A stretch of 64,000 nucleotides of DNA from CAVZMO01 sp963776195 (GCA_963776195.1 CAVZMO010000018.1:5388-69387), one strand, 5' to 3'. Shown: positions 27,101-35,550, numbered from the stretch's first letter. The notes: a model not told the origin generated them from the sequence alone. Numbers and translations are program-made.

Positions 27101-27383
27101 AAACAAAGGACTTGTCTTTGATCCGGCAAATCCCCCAGACATCTCCGATAAAGGTGGGAACAATGAGATAGCCGGTACTTGTATCTATATACCCGACAAA
27201 ACCGAACTCGCTGTTCGTGAGACTTTTCGCGTGTCTGAGTACCAATGATGAAATATCTTTGATCGAGGCGCCGGATAAAAGACTTCTCGATAATTCAGCT
27301 ATCGCTGAGTTGACCTTCATTTCCCATGATGCCTTTTTCCCCGGTTGCACGCACTTCGCTCTTTCACTCCTTATGGCTCTCAT
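24114..27383 (-). CDS. Soluble multi-PAS/GAF sensor histidine kinase
   Basis: The 1089-residue cytoplasmic kinase has no membrane helix. Approximate order is GAF (35-185), PAS (195-310), PAS (318-440), PAS (445-565), PAS (570-690), GAF (700-845), HisKA with H-box GVAHEVRNPLNAIL (about 860-925) and HATPase with N-box VFLNLLENAAQHS, G1 DQGTGVPP and G2 GNGLGLSIVKNI (about 960-1080). The chain of PAS domains suggests sensing of redox, gas or ligand signals through several inputs. It is paired with the NtrC-family regulator (4-bp overlap). The start is uncertain, because there is no strong ribosome site. Confidence 0.93.
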   Translation of the reverse strand: MRAIRSERAKCVQPGKKASWEMKVNSAIAELSRSLLSGASIKDISSLVLRHAKSLTNSEFGFVGYIDTSTGYLIVPTFIGDVWGICRIKDKSFVFKDFKGLWGWVLNNRKPLLSNKPSSDPRSSGTPPGHLPIHRFLSVPSLVQGQLVGLISLANSDRNYTKKDLALVDQLASIFADAIHRTRTEKALKKSEDLYRTIFETTGTATIIVEEDMAISMVNMESEKLFGYSEEEIVGIKKWDDFIAGEDLDRLREYHCLRRINPDAVPKTYETRVIDRQGNVKDVSITAALIPATKKSIISILDITKHKQAEKALRESEERYRTLIETSPDAIVLMDLNTNILMVNQSALKLFGFESADEISGRNGLDFVSFGDLGKTLSDIRQLLETGTQKIVEYSLKKMDGALFPCELKGGLIKDAEGNPKAIITVVRDVTERKRAEEALRKSEEKYRTLIENINIGIYRNTGGPHGYFLQANPTMVKMFGYDSNEEFMKIPTYELYQDPEERKRFVEKIQKQGFVKDEKLELRKKDGTCIWGSVTAKVQYDENGGIKWIDGVIEDITERKRAEDALFESEGRLRSFFNSVTDSIYVLDKNGTIIQLNIAVVNTLGYTDDELLGSDIAAFFTPASQEIWREEFPALFKQKFVKFIRLETDIVRKDGSVINVDCTASAVCNEQGDVVNIVVLQKDITKRKRAEERLVQSLEALQSVYNIATTMRGSYEAVCDQVVYNLSKLLKVSYVSVQHIEEDRVRMISRITDGTFSHHELTPLEYSPCAIVIEKKEPCQMRGPLQQLFPDHEIISSHNFKTHVGVPIKTIGGKIAGFICAMDYADRTFTEDEIRLIEIFARYVAYEFERDIMEVQLRQFDKMKLLGQMAAGVAHEVRNPLNAILAITEALFQDIGDNPEYKPFLDHIRTQVDRLSQLMGDLLDLGKPIGPSSLHREFLPAICTAAVDLWKQTPISQSHKVRLILPAGQDYMSVMADSSKLQQVFLNLLENAAQHSPEGSEIRFVISTPKKTTARICVIDQGTGVPPENLQRVFEPFFTTRKRGNGLGLSIVKNIIQALGGDVIIRNNEIPPGCIVEIVMPIVCEGQS

Positions 27384-27503
27384 AAAGGTTTCTTACTATC
27401 AGGCAGATAATTCATATTAGATTTTATCAAAAAAAGTCGAAAACCATCTCAATAAATAGAATTTTAAGTGATATAATTAGCTTAACCCATATAAGGAGTG
27501 ATT

Positions 27504-29942
27504 ATGACTAAATTTATTGATCCTGAAAAATATGCGATTCCCCTGGAAAAGCTTCGCTGGATCTGTCCCGAGGATATGTTCCAGTTTGCGTGCACCACAG
27601 ATGTTGAGCCGCTGAAGGAATTTATCGGACAGCAAAGAGCCATTGATTCCATCAATTTCGGCCTTGCGGTCGGGAGAGCAGGCTATAACCTTTTTCTGAC
27701 CGGCCTTTCGGGAACGGGAAAGGCGGCGACTATTAAGAGCCGCTTACAGAGATTCATCAAAGAAAGAGAAGCCAAAGGCATAAAATATGAGATTCATGAT
27801 TGGTGTTATGTTTACAACTTTTCTGTTCCCGACCAGCCCCGTATCCTTAACCTGCCCCAGGGACTCGGAAGGTCTTTCAGCAATCATATAGATGAGCTGT
27901 TGAAAACACTCAGAGAAGAAATACCGAAGACACTCGGCAGTGAAGAGTATAACAAAAGAAAACAGGAAATTATGGAAGGGCATCAGAGAAGGTACCAGGA
28001 TTCGCTGGACGCCCTGGATAAGGAAGCCGCTGAAAAAAGCCTGATGGTCCAACTCTCGCCGATGGGCGCCGCTGTCGTTCCTTTGCGTGATGGGAAACCT
28101 TTATCGAGGGAGGAATTTCTGACTCTGCCCGAGTCCGAAAGAGAAGAGATCGAGGGAAAACGTATCGAGATGATGCGGAAAGTCGAAGACACCTATTCAC
28201 GCCTTCGAGAGCTGGAAAAAGAAGTAGGCGAAAAGGTGAAAGAGATCGACCTCAAAGCCGGGGAATTCGCCATAGCACGCCCTTTTGAAGAGCTGTTCAA
28301 GAGGTATGCCGAGTATCCGGAAGTCATCAGTTTTCTGAAAGAAGTGAGGGAATATACCCTTGCTAAGCTGGAATTGTTCATGCAGGCGCCGACGCCCCAG
28401 CAGGTTCCCGCCCCTCCTTCGCTTACGCAAACGGACCAGTTCATGGCTTATAAGGTCAATGTCTTTGTCGATAACAGTTCGGTCAGCGGTCCTCCTATCA
28501 TTATCGAGCCGAATCCCAATTGGTTCAACATGTTCGGGAAAATCGAAAGAAAGGCGATGATGGGGACGTATACAAGTGACCATACCATGATCAAAGCGGG
28601 AGCGGTCCAATCAGCCAACGGTGGCTATCTGATACTGAACATCCGTGACGTCTTGCTTAATCCGGGTGTGTGGGAGGGGCTGAAGAGGGTTATTAAGACC
28701 AGAGAGGTCAGAGTTGAAGACCCCTGGGAGCAGTTCGGTTTCATTGCTCCCCAGGGAATGAGAATCCAGCCCATGCCTATAGAGTTCAAAATTATTGTGA
28801 TGGGTGAAGATACTGTCTATGAACTTTTGACTATGTATGACGAAGAATTCTGGGAGATGTTCAAAGTTAAAGCGGACTTCGATTATCAGATGCAGCGTTC
28901 CGACGAGAACATGAAGTCTTATGCCTGTTATATTCGCAGCTGCTGTGATGAAGAAAAGCTCTTGCCCTTTGATCGCACGGGAGTTGCCAAAGTCATAGAA
29001 TATGCGGCCAGAGCGGCCGGCGATCAGGAAAAACTCTCTGCCAGATTCGGTCCGTTGAAAGACTTGCTCATCGAAGCCGACTACTGGGCGAGGGAATCGA
29101 ATAGCCAGATGATAACAGGAGAACATATCGAGAAAGCCATGAAAGAAAAGATTCATCGCCTTGACCTCGTAGCCGAGCGCATCCGGGAGATGATCAGGGA
29201 AGGGACCATAATGGTCGATGTCGAGGGAGAGGTTATAGGACAGCTTAATGGATTGGCAGTATATGATCTCGGGATTTTCAGCTTCGGACGGCCTAACCGC
29301 ATCACCGCCAAAACGTTCCTTGGGAGGCGGGGTGTAATCAATATTGAAAGAGAATCCCAGTTGAGCGGACGCATCCATGACAAGGGTGTCCTTATCCTGT
29401 CAGGGTATTTGGGATCGAAATATGCCCAGGACAAACCTTTATCCCTTTCAGCGAGTATCTGCTTTGAACAGTCCTATTCAGGGGTGGAAGGGGACAGCGC
29501 TTCTTCAACAGAGCTCTATGCGGTATTATCAAGCCTTGCCGATCTTCCGATAAAACAAAATATAGCCGTCACCGGCTCCGTGAACCAGAAAGGAGAGGTC
29601 CAGCCGATCGGCGGGGCCAATCAAAAGATTGAGGGTTTTTTCGATGTCTGCAAAGCCAAGGGATTGACGGGTGAGCAGGCGGTTATGATCCCCTATCAAA
29701 ACATCAGGAATCTGATGTTGCGGGAGGATCTTATAAAAGCGGTACGGGATGGCCTATTCCATATTTATGCGGTGAAGACGATTGATCAGGGCATTGAGGT
29801 TCTGACCGGCGTGCCTGCAGGAGAAAGACAAGCGGATGGCACTTATCCCGAAGGGACGGTGAATCACCGGGTGAACAGGCAGCTCCGGGAATATGCCCAA
29901 AAACTGAAAGGATATTATTCTTCCGAGCCGGAGAATGTTTAA
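27504..29942 (+). CDS. Lon-like ATP-dependent protease (LonB/AAA-S16 type)
   Basis: The start at 27504 fits AAGGAGTG 8 bases upstream. The 812-residue protein resembles the bacterial Lon-like protease family, not classical Lon: it lacks the Lon N-domain, has Walker A in TGLSGTGKAATIK (about residue 75), a large helical insertion, and a C-terminal S16 peptidase. The catalytic Ser-Lys pair sits in GVEGDSASSTELYAVL (Ser) and GGANQKIEGFFDVCKAKG (Lys). Members degrade misfolded or regulatory proteins. A TATAAT box (27472-27477) is upstream, but no clear -35. Confidence 0.9.
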   Translation: MTKFIDPEKYAIPLEKLRWICPEDMFQFACTTDVEPLKEFIGQQRAIDSINFGLAVGRAGYNLFLTGLSGTGKAATIKSRLQRFIKEREAKGIKYEIHDWCYVYNFSVPDQPRILNLPQGLGRSFSNHIDELLKTLREEIPKTLGSEEYNKRKQEIMEGHQRRYQDSLDALDKEAAEKSLMVQLSPMGAAVVPLRDGKPLSREEFLTLPESEREEIEGKRIEMMRKVEDTYSRLRELEKEVGEKVKEIDLKAGEFAIARPFEELFKRYAEYPEVISFLKEVREYTLAKLELFMQAPTPQQVPAPPSLTQTDQFMAYKVNVFVDNSSVSGPPIIIEPNPNWFNMFGKIERKAMMGTYTSDHTMIKAGAVQSANGGYLILNIRDVLLNPGVWEGLKRVIKTREVRVEDPWEQFGFIAPQGMRIQPMPIEFKIIVMGEDTVYELLTMYDEEFWEMFKVKADFDYQMQRSDENMKSYACYIRSCCDEEKLLPFDRTGVAKVIEYAARAAGDQEKLSARFGPLKDLLIEADYWARESNSQMITGEHIEKAMKEKIHRLDLVAERIREMIREGTIMVDVEGEVIGQLNGLAVYDLGIFSFGRPNRITAKTFLGRRGVINIERESQLSGRIHDKGVLILSGYLGSKYAQDKPLSLSASICFEQSYSGVEGDSASSTELYAVLSSLADLPIKQNIAVTGSVNQKGEVQPIGGANQKIEGFFDVCKAKGLTGEQAVMIPYQNIRNLMLREDLIKAVRDGLFHIYAVKTIDQGIEVLTGVPAGERQADGTYPEGTVNHRVNRQLREYAQKLKGYYSSEPENV

Positions 29943-29995
29943 GTGAATGGGCCCGCCATTTGACATATCCGGGATTAAAGCGAAATAATGGAGTT

Positions 29996-30925
29996 ATGGA
30001 AAGGCGATATAACTCTTTTGGCCCGTATATCAAGAAACGATTCGGCATAACCGTTTATAAAGTGAATGTTGACGCGGGTTTCACCTGCCCTAACAGGGAC
30101 GGAACCGTCGGGACTTCCGGCTGTATTTACTGCAACAACGACAGCTTCAGGCCGAATTCCTGCAGGCCGACTCTATCGGTAAGTGAACAGATAAAGAACG
30201 GTATTGAATACATTAAAGGGAGATATAAGGCGAATAAGTTTCTCGTCTACTTTCAGCCCTATACAAACACCTATGCCCCTGTCCATGAATTGGAGTATCT
30301 CTACAAAAATGCTTTATCCGAACCTTCTGTCATAGGGCTCGCTATCGGCACAAGGCCGGATACTGTGGATGAAGAAAAGATTGCGCTCCTCGAATCCCTG
30401 GCCGAGAAGCATTTTATTCTTGTCGAGTATGGCATGCAGTCGATGTATGACAGATCCCTTGAGTTCATAAACCGCGGGCATAATTATGCCACATTTAAGA
30501 AGGCCCTCGATTTGACCAGGAACAGGGGGATATTGATAGGAGCGCATATTATTGTAGGTTTCCCGACAGAGACAAGAGAGGAAACGCTCTCGATGGCGGA
30601 TGAGCTTTCGCATCTGCCGATCGATTTTCTCAAGATACACCAGCTCCAGGTGATCAAAGATACACCATTGGAACTTATGTATAAGGAGAACCCCTTTCAT
30701 GTTTTTGAGTACGATGAATACCTTGAATTTGTTGCCGATTTTATTGAAAGCCTTTCTCCCCGTATCGTTCTCCAGAGGTTATTTGCCACAGCCCCTGATA
30801 GCATTCTGATCGCGCCGCAATGGGGTAAAAGCAGACAGGAGATTTTGCGGGATATCGAGAAAAGGCTGGAGGTCAGAGATACCTTTCAGGGTAAAAGGAT
30901 GAAGGTTCATGCAGGAATAAAATGA
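29996..30925 (+). CDS. Radical SAM protein, TIGR01212/YhcC family
   Basis: The product is a 309-residue radical SAM protein. The conserved start (MERRYNSFGPYIKKRFG) favours ATG 29996 over 29960. The SAM cluster ligands lie in CPNRDGTVGTSGCIYCNN (three cysteines, variant spacing typical of this family), and IGTRPDTV, EYGMQSM, GAHIIVGFPTETREE follow. The exact substrate of the YhcC family is not established (a tRNA/translation or redox role has been suggested). It follows the Lon-like gene by 53 bp and may be in the same operon. Confidence 0.88.
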   Translation: MERRYNSFGPYIKKRFGITVYKVNVDAGFTCPNRDGTVGTSGCIYCNNDSFRPNSCRPTLSVSEQIKNGIEYIKGRYKANKFLVYFQPYTNTYAPVHELEYLYKNALSEPSVIGLAIGTRPDTVDEEKIALLESLAEKHFILVEYGMQSMYDRSLEFINRGHNYATFKKALDLTRNRGILIGAHIIVGFPTETREETLSMADELSHLPIDFLKIHQLQVIKDTPLELMYKENPFHVFEYDEYLEFVADFIESLSPRIVLQRLFATAPDSILIAPQWGKSRQEILRDIEKRLEVRDTFQGKRMKVHAGIK

Positions 30926-31011
30926 ACGGACAGACATACCTCAAAAGCTTTACAAAACTTTGACATCTGCACATTATTTCTAAATTTTCCTTGGGGTTAA
31001 CAGATTTTGAT

Positions 31012-31464
31012 GTGAAAAAGATAATCGCCGTCATAGGCGGAAGGAAAACCGAAAAATCTCTTCTCAAAGAAGCTGAAGAGATCGGCGGGTTAATCGCTCA
31101 AAGGGGAGCAACCCTCGTCTGCGGCGGCCTCGGCGGGGTCATGGAAGCCGCTTCCAAAGGGGCGAAATCGGAAGACGGGACAACCGTCGGAATCCTTCCC
31201 GAAAATGATCCGAAAAAAGCGAATGGATACATAGATATTCCCGTAGCTACCGGATTGGGTATCGGAAGAAATGTGATTATAGCCCGCTGCGCGGACGCCC
31301 TTATAGCGGTCGGGGGCGAATACGGCACGCTCTCGGAAATCGCCTTTGCCCTACAGATGGGAAAACCCGTCGTGGGAATTAAGACATGGGACATAAAGGG
31401 CGTTATTGCCGCTGAAAACGCAGCCGATGCAGTGAACAGAGTCTTTGAGCTTCTGGAATCTTAA
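31012..31464 (+). CDS. LOG-family/TIGR00725 nucleotide-binding protein
   Basis: The product is about 150 residues with a Rossmann fold: IIAVIGGRKTEKSLLKEAEE (first strand and loop), TLVCGGLGGVMEAASKGAKSE (GGxxGxMEA) and LIAVGGEYGTLSEIAFALQMGKPV in place of PGGxGTxxE. The family (LOG/cytokinin-activating or DNA-processing-related TIGR00725) binds nucleotides, and the substrate is unproven. A GTG start at 31012 is chosen because the fold begins there; a TTG at 30991 would add seven residues. Neither has a good ribosome site. Confidence 0.8.
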   Translation: MKKIIAVIGGRKTEKSLLKEAEEIGGLIAQRGATLVCGGLGGVMEAASKGAKSEDGTTVGILPENDPKKANGYIDIPVATGLGIGRNVIIARCADALIAVGGEYGTLSEIAFALQMGKPVVGIKTWDIKGVIAAENAADAVNRVFELLES

Positions 31465-31503
31465 TCCCCCGGTTTTTTCTGTTTGGTTTTCGGACTTTGT
31501 TTT

Positions 31504-31905
31504 CTATTTCAGCAACCTCAGTTTTGCATGCCTTGCTATGTGAAGGAAGTCTCTATCAGTAGTGAAAAGAACACAATCGTGGGTAATGGCGGCTGATGCA
31601 ATCAGGGCATCAACCGTACTGGCCTGGATCCCCTTTCTCATCAAACTGTTTTTCAGGACAGCCGCCTTGATATAGTCGTCCCTCGACAGCTCGATGAGGG
31701 GAAAGGGTTCGAAGTATTTCCTGAGCGCCTGGAAATCGGCCGGTCGTTTGATCCCCTGAAGCACCTCCTGCAGAATGATGCCGATAAGATAAATGTCCTC
31801 CCCATACTCAATGAGTTTTCGCAGCGCATCCGCCTCCCTGTTCGCGGAACCGTCCTTCCTTCTGAGTGCAAGCGACCAGACCGAGGTATCAACGAGGATC
31901 TTCAT
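31504..31905 (-). CDS. vapC: VapC-family PIN toxin (copy in left repeat arm)
   Basis: The 133-residue PIN protein has KILVDTSVWSLALRRKDG (first Asp), LQEVLQGI (Glu), STVDALIASAAITH (third) and LFTTDRDFLHIARH (fourth). VapC toxins are Mg-dependent RNases, often acting on initiator tRNA or the sarcin-ricin loop. Its ATG overlaps the stop of the antitoxin gene by 4 bp. The 3' codons (LLK) lie just outside the 1321-bp inverted duplicate, whose other copy is at the right window edge and is truncated only by that edge. Confidence 0.88.
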   Translation of the reverse strand: MKILVDTSVWSLALRRKDGSANREADALRKLIEYGEDIYLIGIILQEVLQGIKRPADFQALRKYFEPFPLIELSRDDYIKAAVLKNSLMRKGIQASTVDALIASAAITHDCVLFTTDRDFLHIARHAKLRLLK

Positions 31906-32102
31906 CGTAAGCGTCTCGATGCCTTGTACTCGTATGAAGGCTCCATCTCGACACTTCCGAACATCTTCAGGATATCTTTTCGCTTTCTCCGCTCGATGAA
32001 TTCTTTTAGTGCCTCGTTGACCGCGCTTTTCTTTGTCTTAAGCCCTCCCACCTTCACGGCTTCTGCCAAAAGTTTTTCGTCTATCGCAAGATTTGTTGCC
32101 AC
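31902..32102 (-). CDS. vapB: VapB-family antitoxin, GTG start
   Basis: The 66-residue protein matches the type II VapB family: MATNLAIDEKLLAEAVKVGG followed by LKTKKSAVNEALKEFIERRK, a ribbon-helix-helix DNA-binding unit, and a C-terminal toxin-binding tail (EMEPSYEYKASRRLR). It starts with GTG at 32102; AGGAGG lies 8 bases upstream. Translation is coupled to vapC through the 4-bp overlap. The second copy at 63413 has a one-base insertion that breaks its frame. Confidence 0.88.
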   Translation of the reverse strand: MATNLAIDEKLLAEAVKVGGLKTKKSAVNEALKEFIERRKRKDILKMFGSVEMEPSYEYKASRRLR

Positions 32103-32466
32103 AGCATATCCTCCTACACAGTCATTTACACATATTTTTACACATTTTCGAACTTAGCGCAAGCCTATGTCAGCAGGCGGTTTTCGCAGCCGAAGAAGTT
32201 TTTATCAGGACTGGAATAGAATAATGGCCAAGACCGGCTATCGGTTGGTGGCTGATCACGGTGTTAATAAACAGGGATTTCCCATGCGAAGCCCAATTCT
32301 TGGCGGGCACTCTTTCAACTATTCCTCGCGCTCGGAAAAAGGCTGCCACCGCCACTTCCCGCCCGTAACAAACAAAAATAAAAGCTGCTATACTTATGCA
32401 TATTAGTAATTGGTAGTCGACAAATAATTGATAATTGAATTTTTCTTGTTTTAGGAAATACCCATT
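32103..32466. other. Non-coding stretch inside repeat arm A
   Basis: This lies between the leftward vapB and the rightward sensor gene. Short frames occur on both strands, but none has a ribosome site or family likeness. Promoters for vapBC and the sensor gene are expected here but none is obvious. Confidence 0.4.
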
Positions 32467-32877
32467 ATGAAAAACGAAGACAAGACAAAAGGACAGCTAA
32501 TAAGTGAGCTAATCGAGTTACGCCGGCGAATTGTTGAACTGGAAGAGTCTCTTAAGTTTACCAATAAACAATTCAGAGATTTCAGGAAGATCGCTAAAGA
32601 GACTGACAAAGAACTGGAAAGAGTCAGTATGGAACTGGCGATAAGCTTATTCGAGGTCTTCGAGGCTTTAAAGAAGATATCTTCCGGAGATCCCGATGTG
32701 AGGATACCTGAAGAATCTGAAGTTGAGTTAATTTCAAAATTAAAATACATGGTTAATCTAACGGCAAAAAATATCGGAGAAATAGTTGAGCAGTCTCATG
32801 AATTTGCTATGGTTCTTGCCGAACACTTTGATGTCTCCCTCTGTGTCAATATTAGTGAGACACTCCCCCAGTGCTAA
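32467..32877 (+). pseudogene. Truncated sensor protein N-terminus (HAMP-like)
   Basis: The frame gives 136 residues: an N-terminal coiled coil (KGQLISELIELRRRIVELEE) and HAMP-like repeats (FEVFEALKKISSGDPDVRIPEESE, VNLTAKNIGEIVEQSHEFAM, VLAEHFDV). In multi-domain PAS/HAMP sensor kinases this segment is followed by LHRVxKGDLxARV; here it breaks off after HFDV and runs into about 20 bp of other sequence and the left end of the IS3-family element. The duplicate at 62654 keeps LHRVTK before it too breaks off. A whole kinase is therefore not present. Confidence 0.6.
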
Positions 32878-32911
32878 ATTAGAGTAGATTGGCGGGGAGA
32901 GGAAGAAAAAG

Positions 32912-33412
32912 ATGAGAGCAGTAAAAGAAGCAGGAGTAGTTGACGTAAAGGGAGGAGAAATGACAATAGGATCCTCCTCGGGTGGGATCTCTCCGACATC
33001 GGGTAGACCCAGTACCTTATCGGCTGTTTCGCCGAACCCGGAAGTATTGGAGAAGCCTGAGCGGCGTCGTTTCACAGCCGAATACAAGCTGCGCATTCTT
33101 ACATTGGCCGATGCCTGTCAGAAGTCGGGAGGCCTTGGAGCGCTTCTTAGACGTGAAGGACTGTATTCATCAAACCTTAACACGTGGCGTCTACAAAGGG
33201 AGAAAGGGACGCTTGCAGGCTTAACGCCGAAGAAACGGGGTCGGAAGGAAGCAGTACGGAATCCGTTACAGGTCGACAACGAGAAGTTGCGCAGGGAAAA
33301 CGAGCGATTGACAAATCGTCTTAAGCGGGCAGAGATAATCATCAATGCTCAAAAAAAAATATCGGAGATACTGGGAATACCGATGGCTGGAGAGGAGGGA
33401 GAAAAAGACTGA
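32912..33412 (+). CDS. IS3-family transposase OrfA
   Basis: The 166-residue protein has the helix-turn-helix of IS3-family OrfA proteins: RRRFTAEYKLRILTLADACQKSGGLGALLRREGLYSSNLNTWRLQREKG (residues about 50-99). A basic linker and a leucine-zipper-like coiled coil follow (LQVDNEKLRRENERLTNRLKRAEIIINAQKK). It binds the terminal repeats. The stop overlaps the orfB ATG (TGATG), a translational-coupling arrangement in place of the more common -1 frameshift fusion. Confidence 0.9.
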   Translation: MRAVKEAGVVDVKGGEMTIGSSSGGISPTSGRPSTLSAVSPNPEVLEKPERRRFTAEYKLRILTLADACQKSGGLGALLRREGLYSSNLNTWRLQREKGTLAGLTPKKRGRKEAVRNPLQVDNEKLRRENERLTNRLKRAEIIINAQKKISEILGIPMAGEEGEKD

Positions 33413-34428
33413 TGGAAGAGGCTTGCTCTATTTCCGTAGCAGTAGGGTTCAAGCCTGCCTGTGAGGCGTTTGACATCCCCCGGTCCGCCTTCTACCGTGC
33501 GCTGGCATGGCAAGATGAGCCGGCGGAGATGCCGCATAAGCGGCCCAGCCCGCCACGCACCCTTTGCCATGAGGAACGCCAGACGGTGCTCAATGTGCTT
33601 CATTCAGATCGTTTCGCGGACAAGGCCCCCCACGAGGTCTATGCAACACTTCTGGACGAGGGGATATATTATTGCTCCATACGCACTATGTATCGTATCC
33701 TGGAAGACCACGGAGAGGTAAAGGAACGTAGGAATCAACTTATGCACCCGACGTACCAGAAGCCCGAACTCATAGCTACGGGACCAAATCAGGTGTGGTC
33801 ATGGGACATAACGAAAATGCTCGGACCTGTGAAGTGGTCGTACTTCTACCTTTACGTGATCCTCGACATTTTCAGTCGCTACGTAGTGGGCTGGATGGTT
33901 GCAGGCCATGAGTCCGCGGCCCTTGCGTCGAGATTAATTCAGGAGACCTGCGCTGTACAGAATATCGTACGGGGGCAACTCACCATTCATGCAGACCGGG
34001 GATCATCCATGAAGTCCAAGCCGGTAGCATTCCTCCTTGCCGATCTGGGGGTAACCAAAACTCACAGCAGGCCGCATACGAGTGATGATAATCCTTACTC
34101 AGAGGCTCAGTTCAAGACCCTCAAGTACAGGCCGGATTTCCCAGATCGCTTCGGATGTATAGAGGACTCGCGGTCATTCTGTCGTCCATTCTTTAACTGG
34201 TATAACAAGGAACACCGGCATACATCAATTGGTCTGCTTACACCCGAGGCTGTCCATTATGGGCTTGCAGGGGATATACGGCAAGCCCGCGCTGAGGTGC
34301 TAAGAAACGCATACGAGACACATCCGGAGAGGTTCGTTAAAATGATCCCGACACCTCCTGAATTACCGGAGGCAGCTTGGATCAATAAGCTAAAAATGGA
34401 TGCTGATAGTCAGAAGGTGATACACTAA
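33412..34428 (+). CDS. IS3-family transposase OrfB (DDE)
   Basis: The 338-residue protein is an rve/DDE integrase-like transposase. Acidic residues are in VWSWDITKM (first Asp), LTIHADRGSS (second Asp) and DDNPYSEAQFKTLK (Glu). An HTH_21-like N-domain (SDRFADKAPHEVYATLLDEGIYYCSIRTMYRIL) precedes it, and the C-terminus ends PEELPEAAWINK-like. All catalytic residues are present, so it could be active. Translation is probably coupled to orfA. Confidence 0.92.
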   Translation: MEEACSISVAVGFKPACEAFDIPRSAFYRALAWQDEPAEMPHKRPSPPRTLCHEERQTVLNVLHSDRFADKAPHEVYATLLDEGIYYCSIRTMYRILEDHGEVKERRNQLMHPTYQKPELIATGPNQVWSWDITKMLGPVKWSYFYLYVILDIFSRYVVGWMVAGHESAALASRLIQETCAVQNIVRGQLTIHADRGSSMKSKPVAFLLADLGVTKTHSRPHTSDDNPYSEAQFKTLKYRPDFPDRFGCIEDSRSFCRPFFNWYNKEHRHTSIGLLTPEAVHYGLAGDIRQARAEVLRNAYETHPERFVKMIPTPPELPEAAWINKLKMDADSQKVIH

Positions 34429-34455
34429 ATTCCGACGGGGAGTGTCTCAAAGTCA

Positions 34456-35460
34456 TTGACATATTCCGTTCGCAAACGCATTTGCGATCAACGTTTTCTT
34501 TGCTTGTTGTGGCGTTTTATCAAAGCAGGCGCCATTGACCGCGGACTATTTCGGGCATCAAGCGAAGGTGTTCCACAAGGTGGGGTCATCTCACCTTTGC
34601 TGTCAAACATCATGCTTCATGAGTTTGATCGGTGGTTGGAAGCCAAATACCTGAACAAGAAAGCACGAAAAGACCGCTGGGCATGGAACTTCGGCATCCT
34701 GAGGAAGCGGAAAATTGCTGAAACAGAACAACGGCAGTGGAAGCCGGCTGTTGCCTACTGCCGTTACGCCGATGATTTTGTTGTGCTCGTAAAGGGCAAC
34801 AAAGCACATGCAGAAGCACTGCGACAGGAATGCAGGTCGTTTCTGGAAGACAGGCTCAAACTAACGCTGAATATGGAGAAAACCCGTATTACCCACGTCA
34901 ACGACGGGTTTGTCTTTCTGGGACACCGCATTATTAGGAAACGAGGACCACGTGGCACCATGCGACCGGTGACTACGATACCAAAGGAGAAATCCAAAGG
35001 CTTCATCCACAGGCTGGTGAAAGAACTGAGTGGCAATTACAGTGTAAATAAAATTGATCTGGTAGAGAGCATCAACAGGAAAGTTGTAGGTTGGGCTCAC
35101 TTCTACCAATTTGCCGACTATACCGCAACCACGTACAACACTCTGGATAGAATCATCTTCTGGAAACTGGGATACTGGTTGGCCAGAAAGTACAAGACCC
35201 CACTGAAACATTTGTTTCGTCAATGGTGCAGATCAGTGCCTGGCAAGGCCAAGACGTGGATTCTTTATGGCCGAAATGGTATGGGTAGGCAATGCGGTGT
35301 ATCGCTTGAGAGATTAGTGTCTAGCCGCAAGTGTCAATTTCTATGGTGTAATCCATGGTGTAATCCATCGAAGAATCCTTACATGTTCAACGCCGATGAA
35401 AAGCGGAATGTGTATGAATCTTTTTACGCTGACGTGACCTTTGCTCTGAGCAACGCTTAA
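34456..35460 (+). pseudogene. Group II intron reverse transcriptase/maturase, N-terminus lost
   Basis: The frame holds about 334 residues beginning in the middle of the RT fingers (VRKRICDQRFLCLLWRFIKAG). It has EGVPQGGVISPLLSNIMLHEFD (RT block 4), the catalytic YADD box in CRYADDFVVLVKG, KTRITHVNDGFVFLGHRI (blocks 6-7) and the maturase X domain (STAGE-like INRKVVGWAHFYQFADYTAT, ...FWKLGYWLARKYK, RQWCRS). The start is missing, removed with the 5' intron half. No endonuclease HNH domain is evident. Cut off in this way it should be inactive. Confidence 0.85.
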
Positions 35461-35465
35461 ATGGA

Positions 35466-35499
35466 GAGCTGTATGCGCTGAAAGGTGCATGTACAGTTC
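35466..35499 (+). ncRNA. Group II intron domain V
   Basis: The 34-nt hairpin GAGCTGTATGCGCTGAAAGG followed by TGCATGTACAGTTC has the conserved GAGC start, the GAAA-type tetraloop region (CTGAAAGG) and the GTACAGTTC end, which fit the catalytic core domain V. Domain VI-like sequence follows at about 35500-35540. Confidence 0.82.
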
Positions 35500-35550
35500 G
35501 GAGAGGAGAGGCGGGGAAATAGTTCAACTACGCCCCGTCTCTTACTCTAC

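Larger units (their letters stand above)
31516..32836. repeat. Inverted duplicate arm A (1321 bp)
   Basis: This segment recurs in reverse orientation at 62680-64000 with equal length. Only a few changes are visible: one inserted C in vapB, one base lost in the sensor gene and scattered substitutions. It holds vapBC, about 360 bp of non-coding sequence and the 5' part of a sensor gene. Homology stops at GATGTCT on the inner side. The outer end cannot be fixed because arm A' runs into the window edge. Confidence 0.9.
32856..34449 (+). mobile_element. IS3-family insertion sequence (complete)
   Basis: The element is 1594 bp with terminal inverted repeats: left TGAGACACTCCCC (32856-32868) and right GGGGAGTGTCTCA (34437-34449), the latter its exact reverse complement. 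It carries orfA and orfB in the usual order. I see no convincing target-site duplication (left flank ...ATTAG, right flank AAGTC...), which suggests a rearrangement after insertion. The right end abuts the 3' part of a group II intron. Confidence 0.88.
34450..35550 (+). mobile_element. Group II intron, 3' part
   Basis: This segment carries the reverse transcriptase/maturase C-terminal part and, downstream, a canonical domain V and a domain VI-like stem. The left end is cut by the IS3-family element. The proposed 3' end is CTTACTCTAC near 35550, after which transposase coding sequence resumes (PMAKGFCYLV...), so the intron had inserted into another transposase gene. A matching 5' half lies at about 62080-62658 in the same orientation. 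Confidence 0.75.

Noticed and set aside
32167..32406. 79-residue frame present in both repeat arms (also 63109-63348).
   Set aside because: It is copied only because the whole arm is copied. No ribosome site, no recognised fold, and overlapping frames exist on the other strand.
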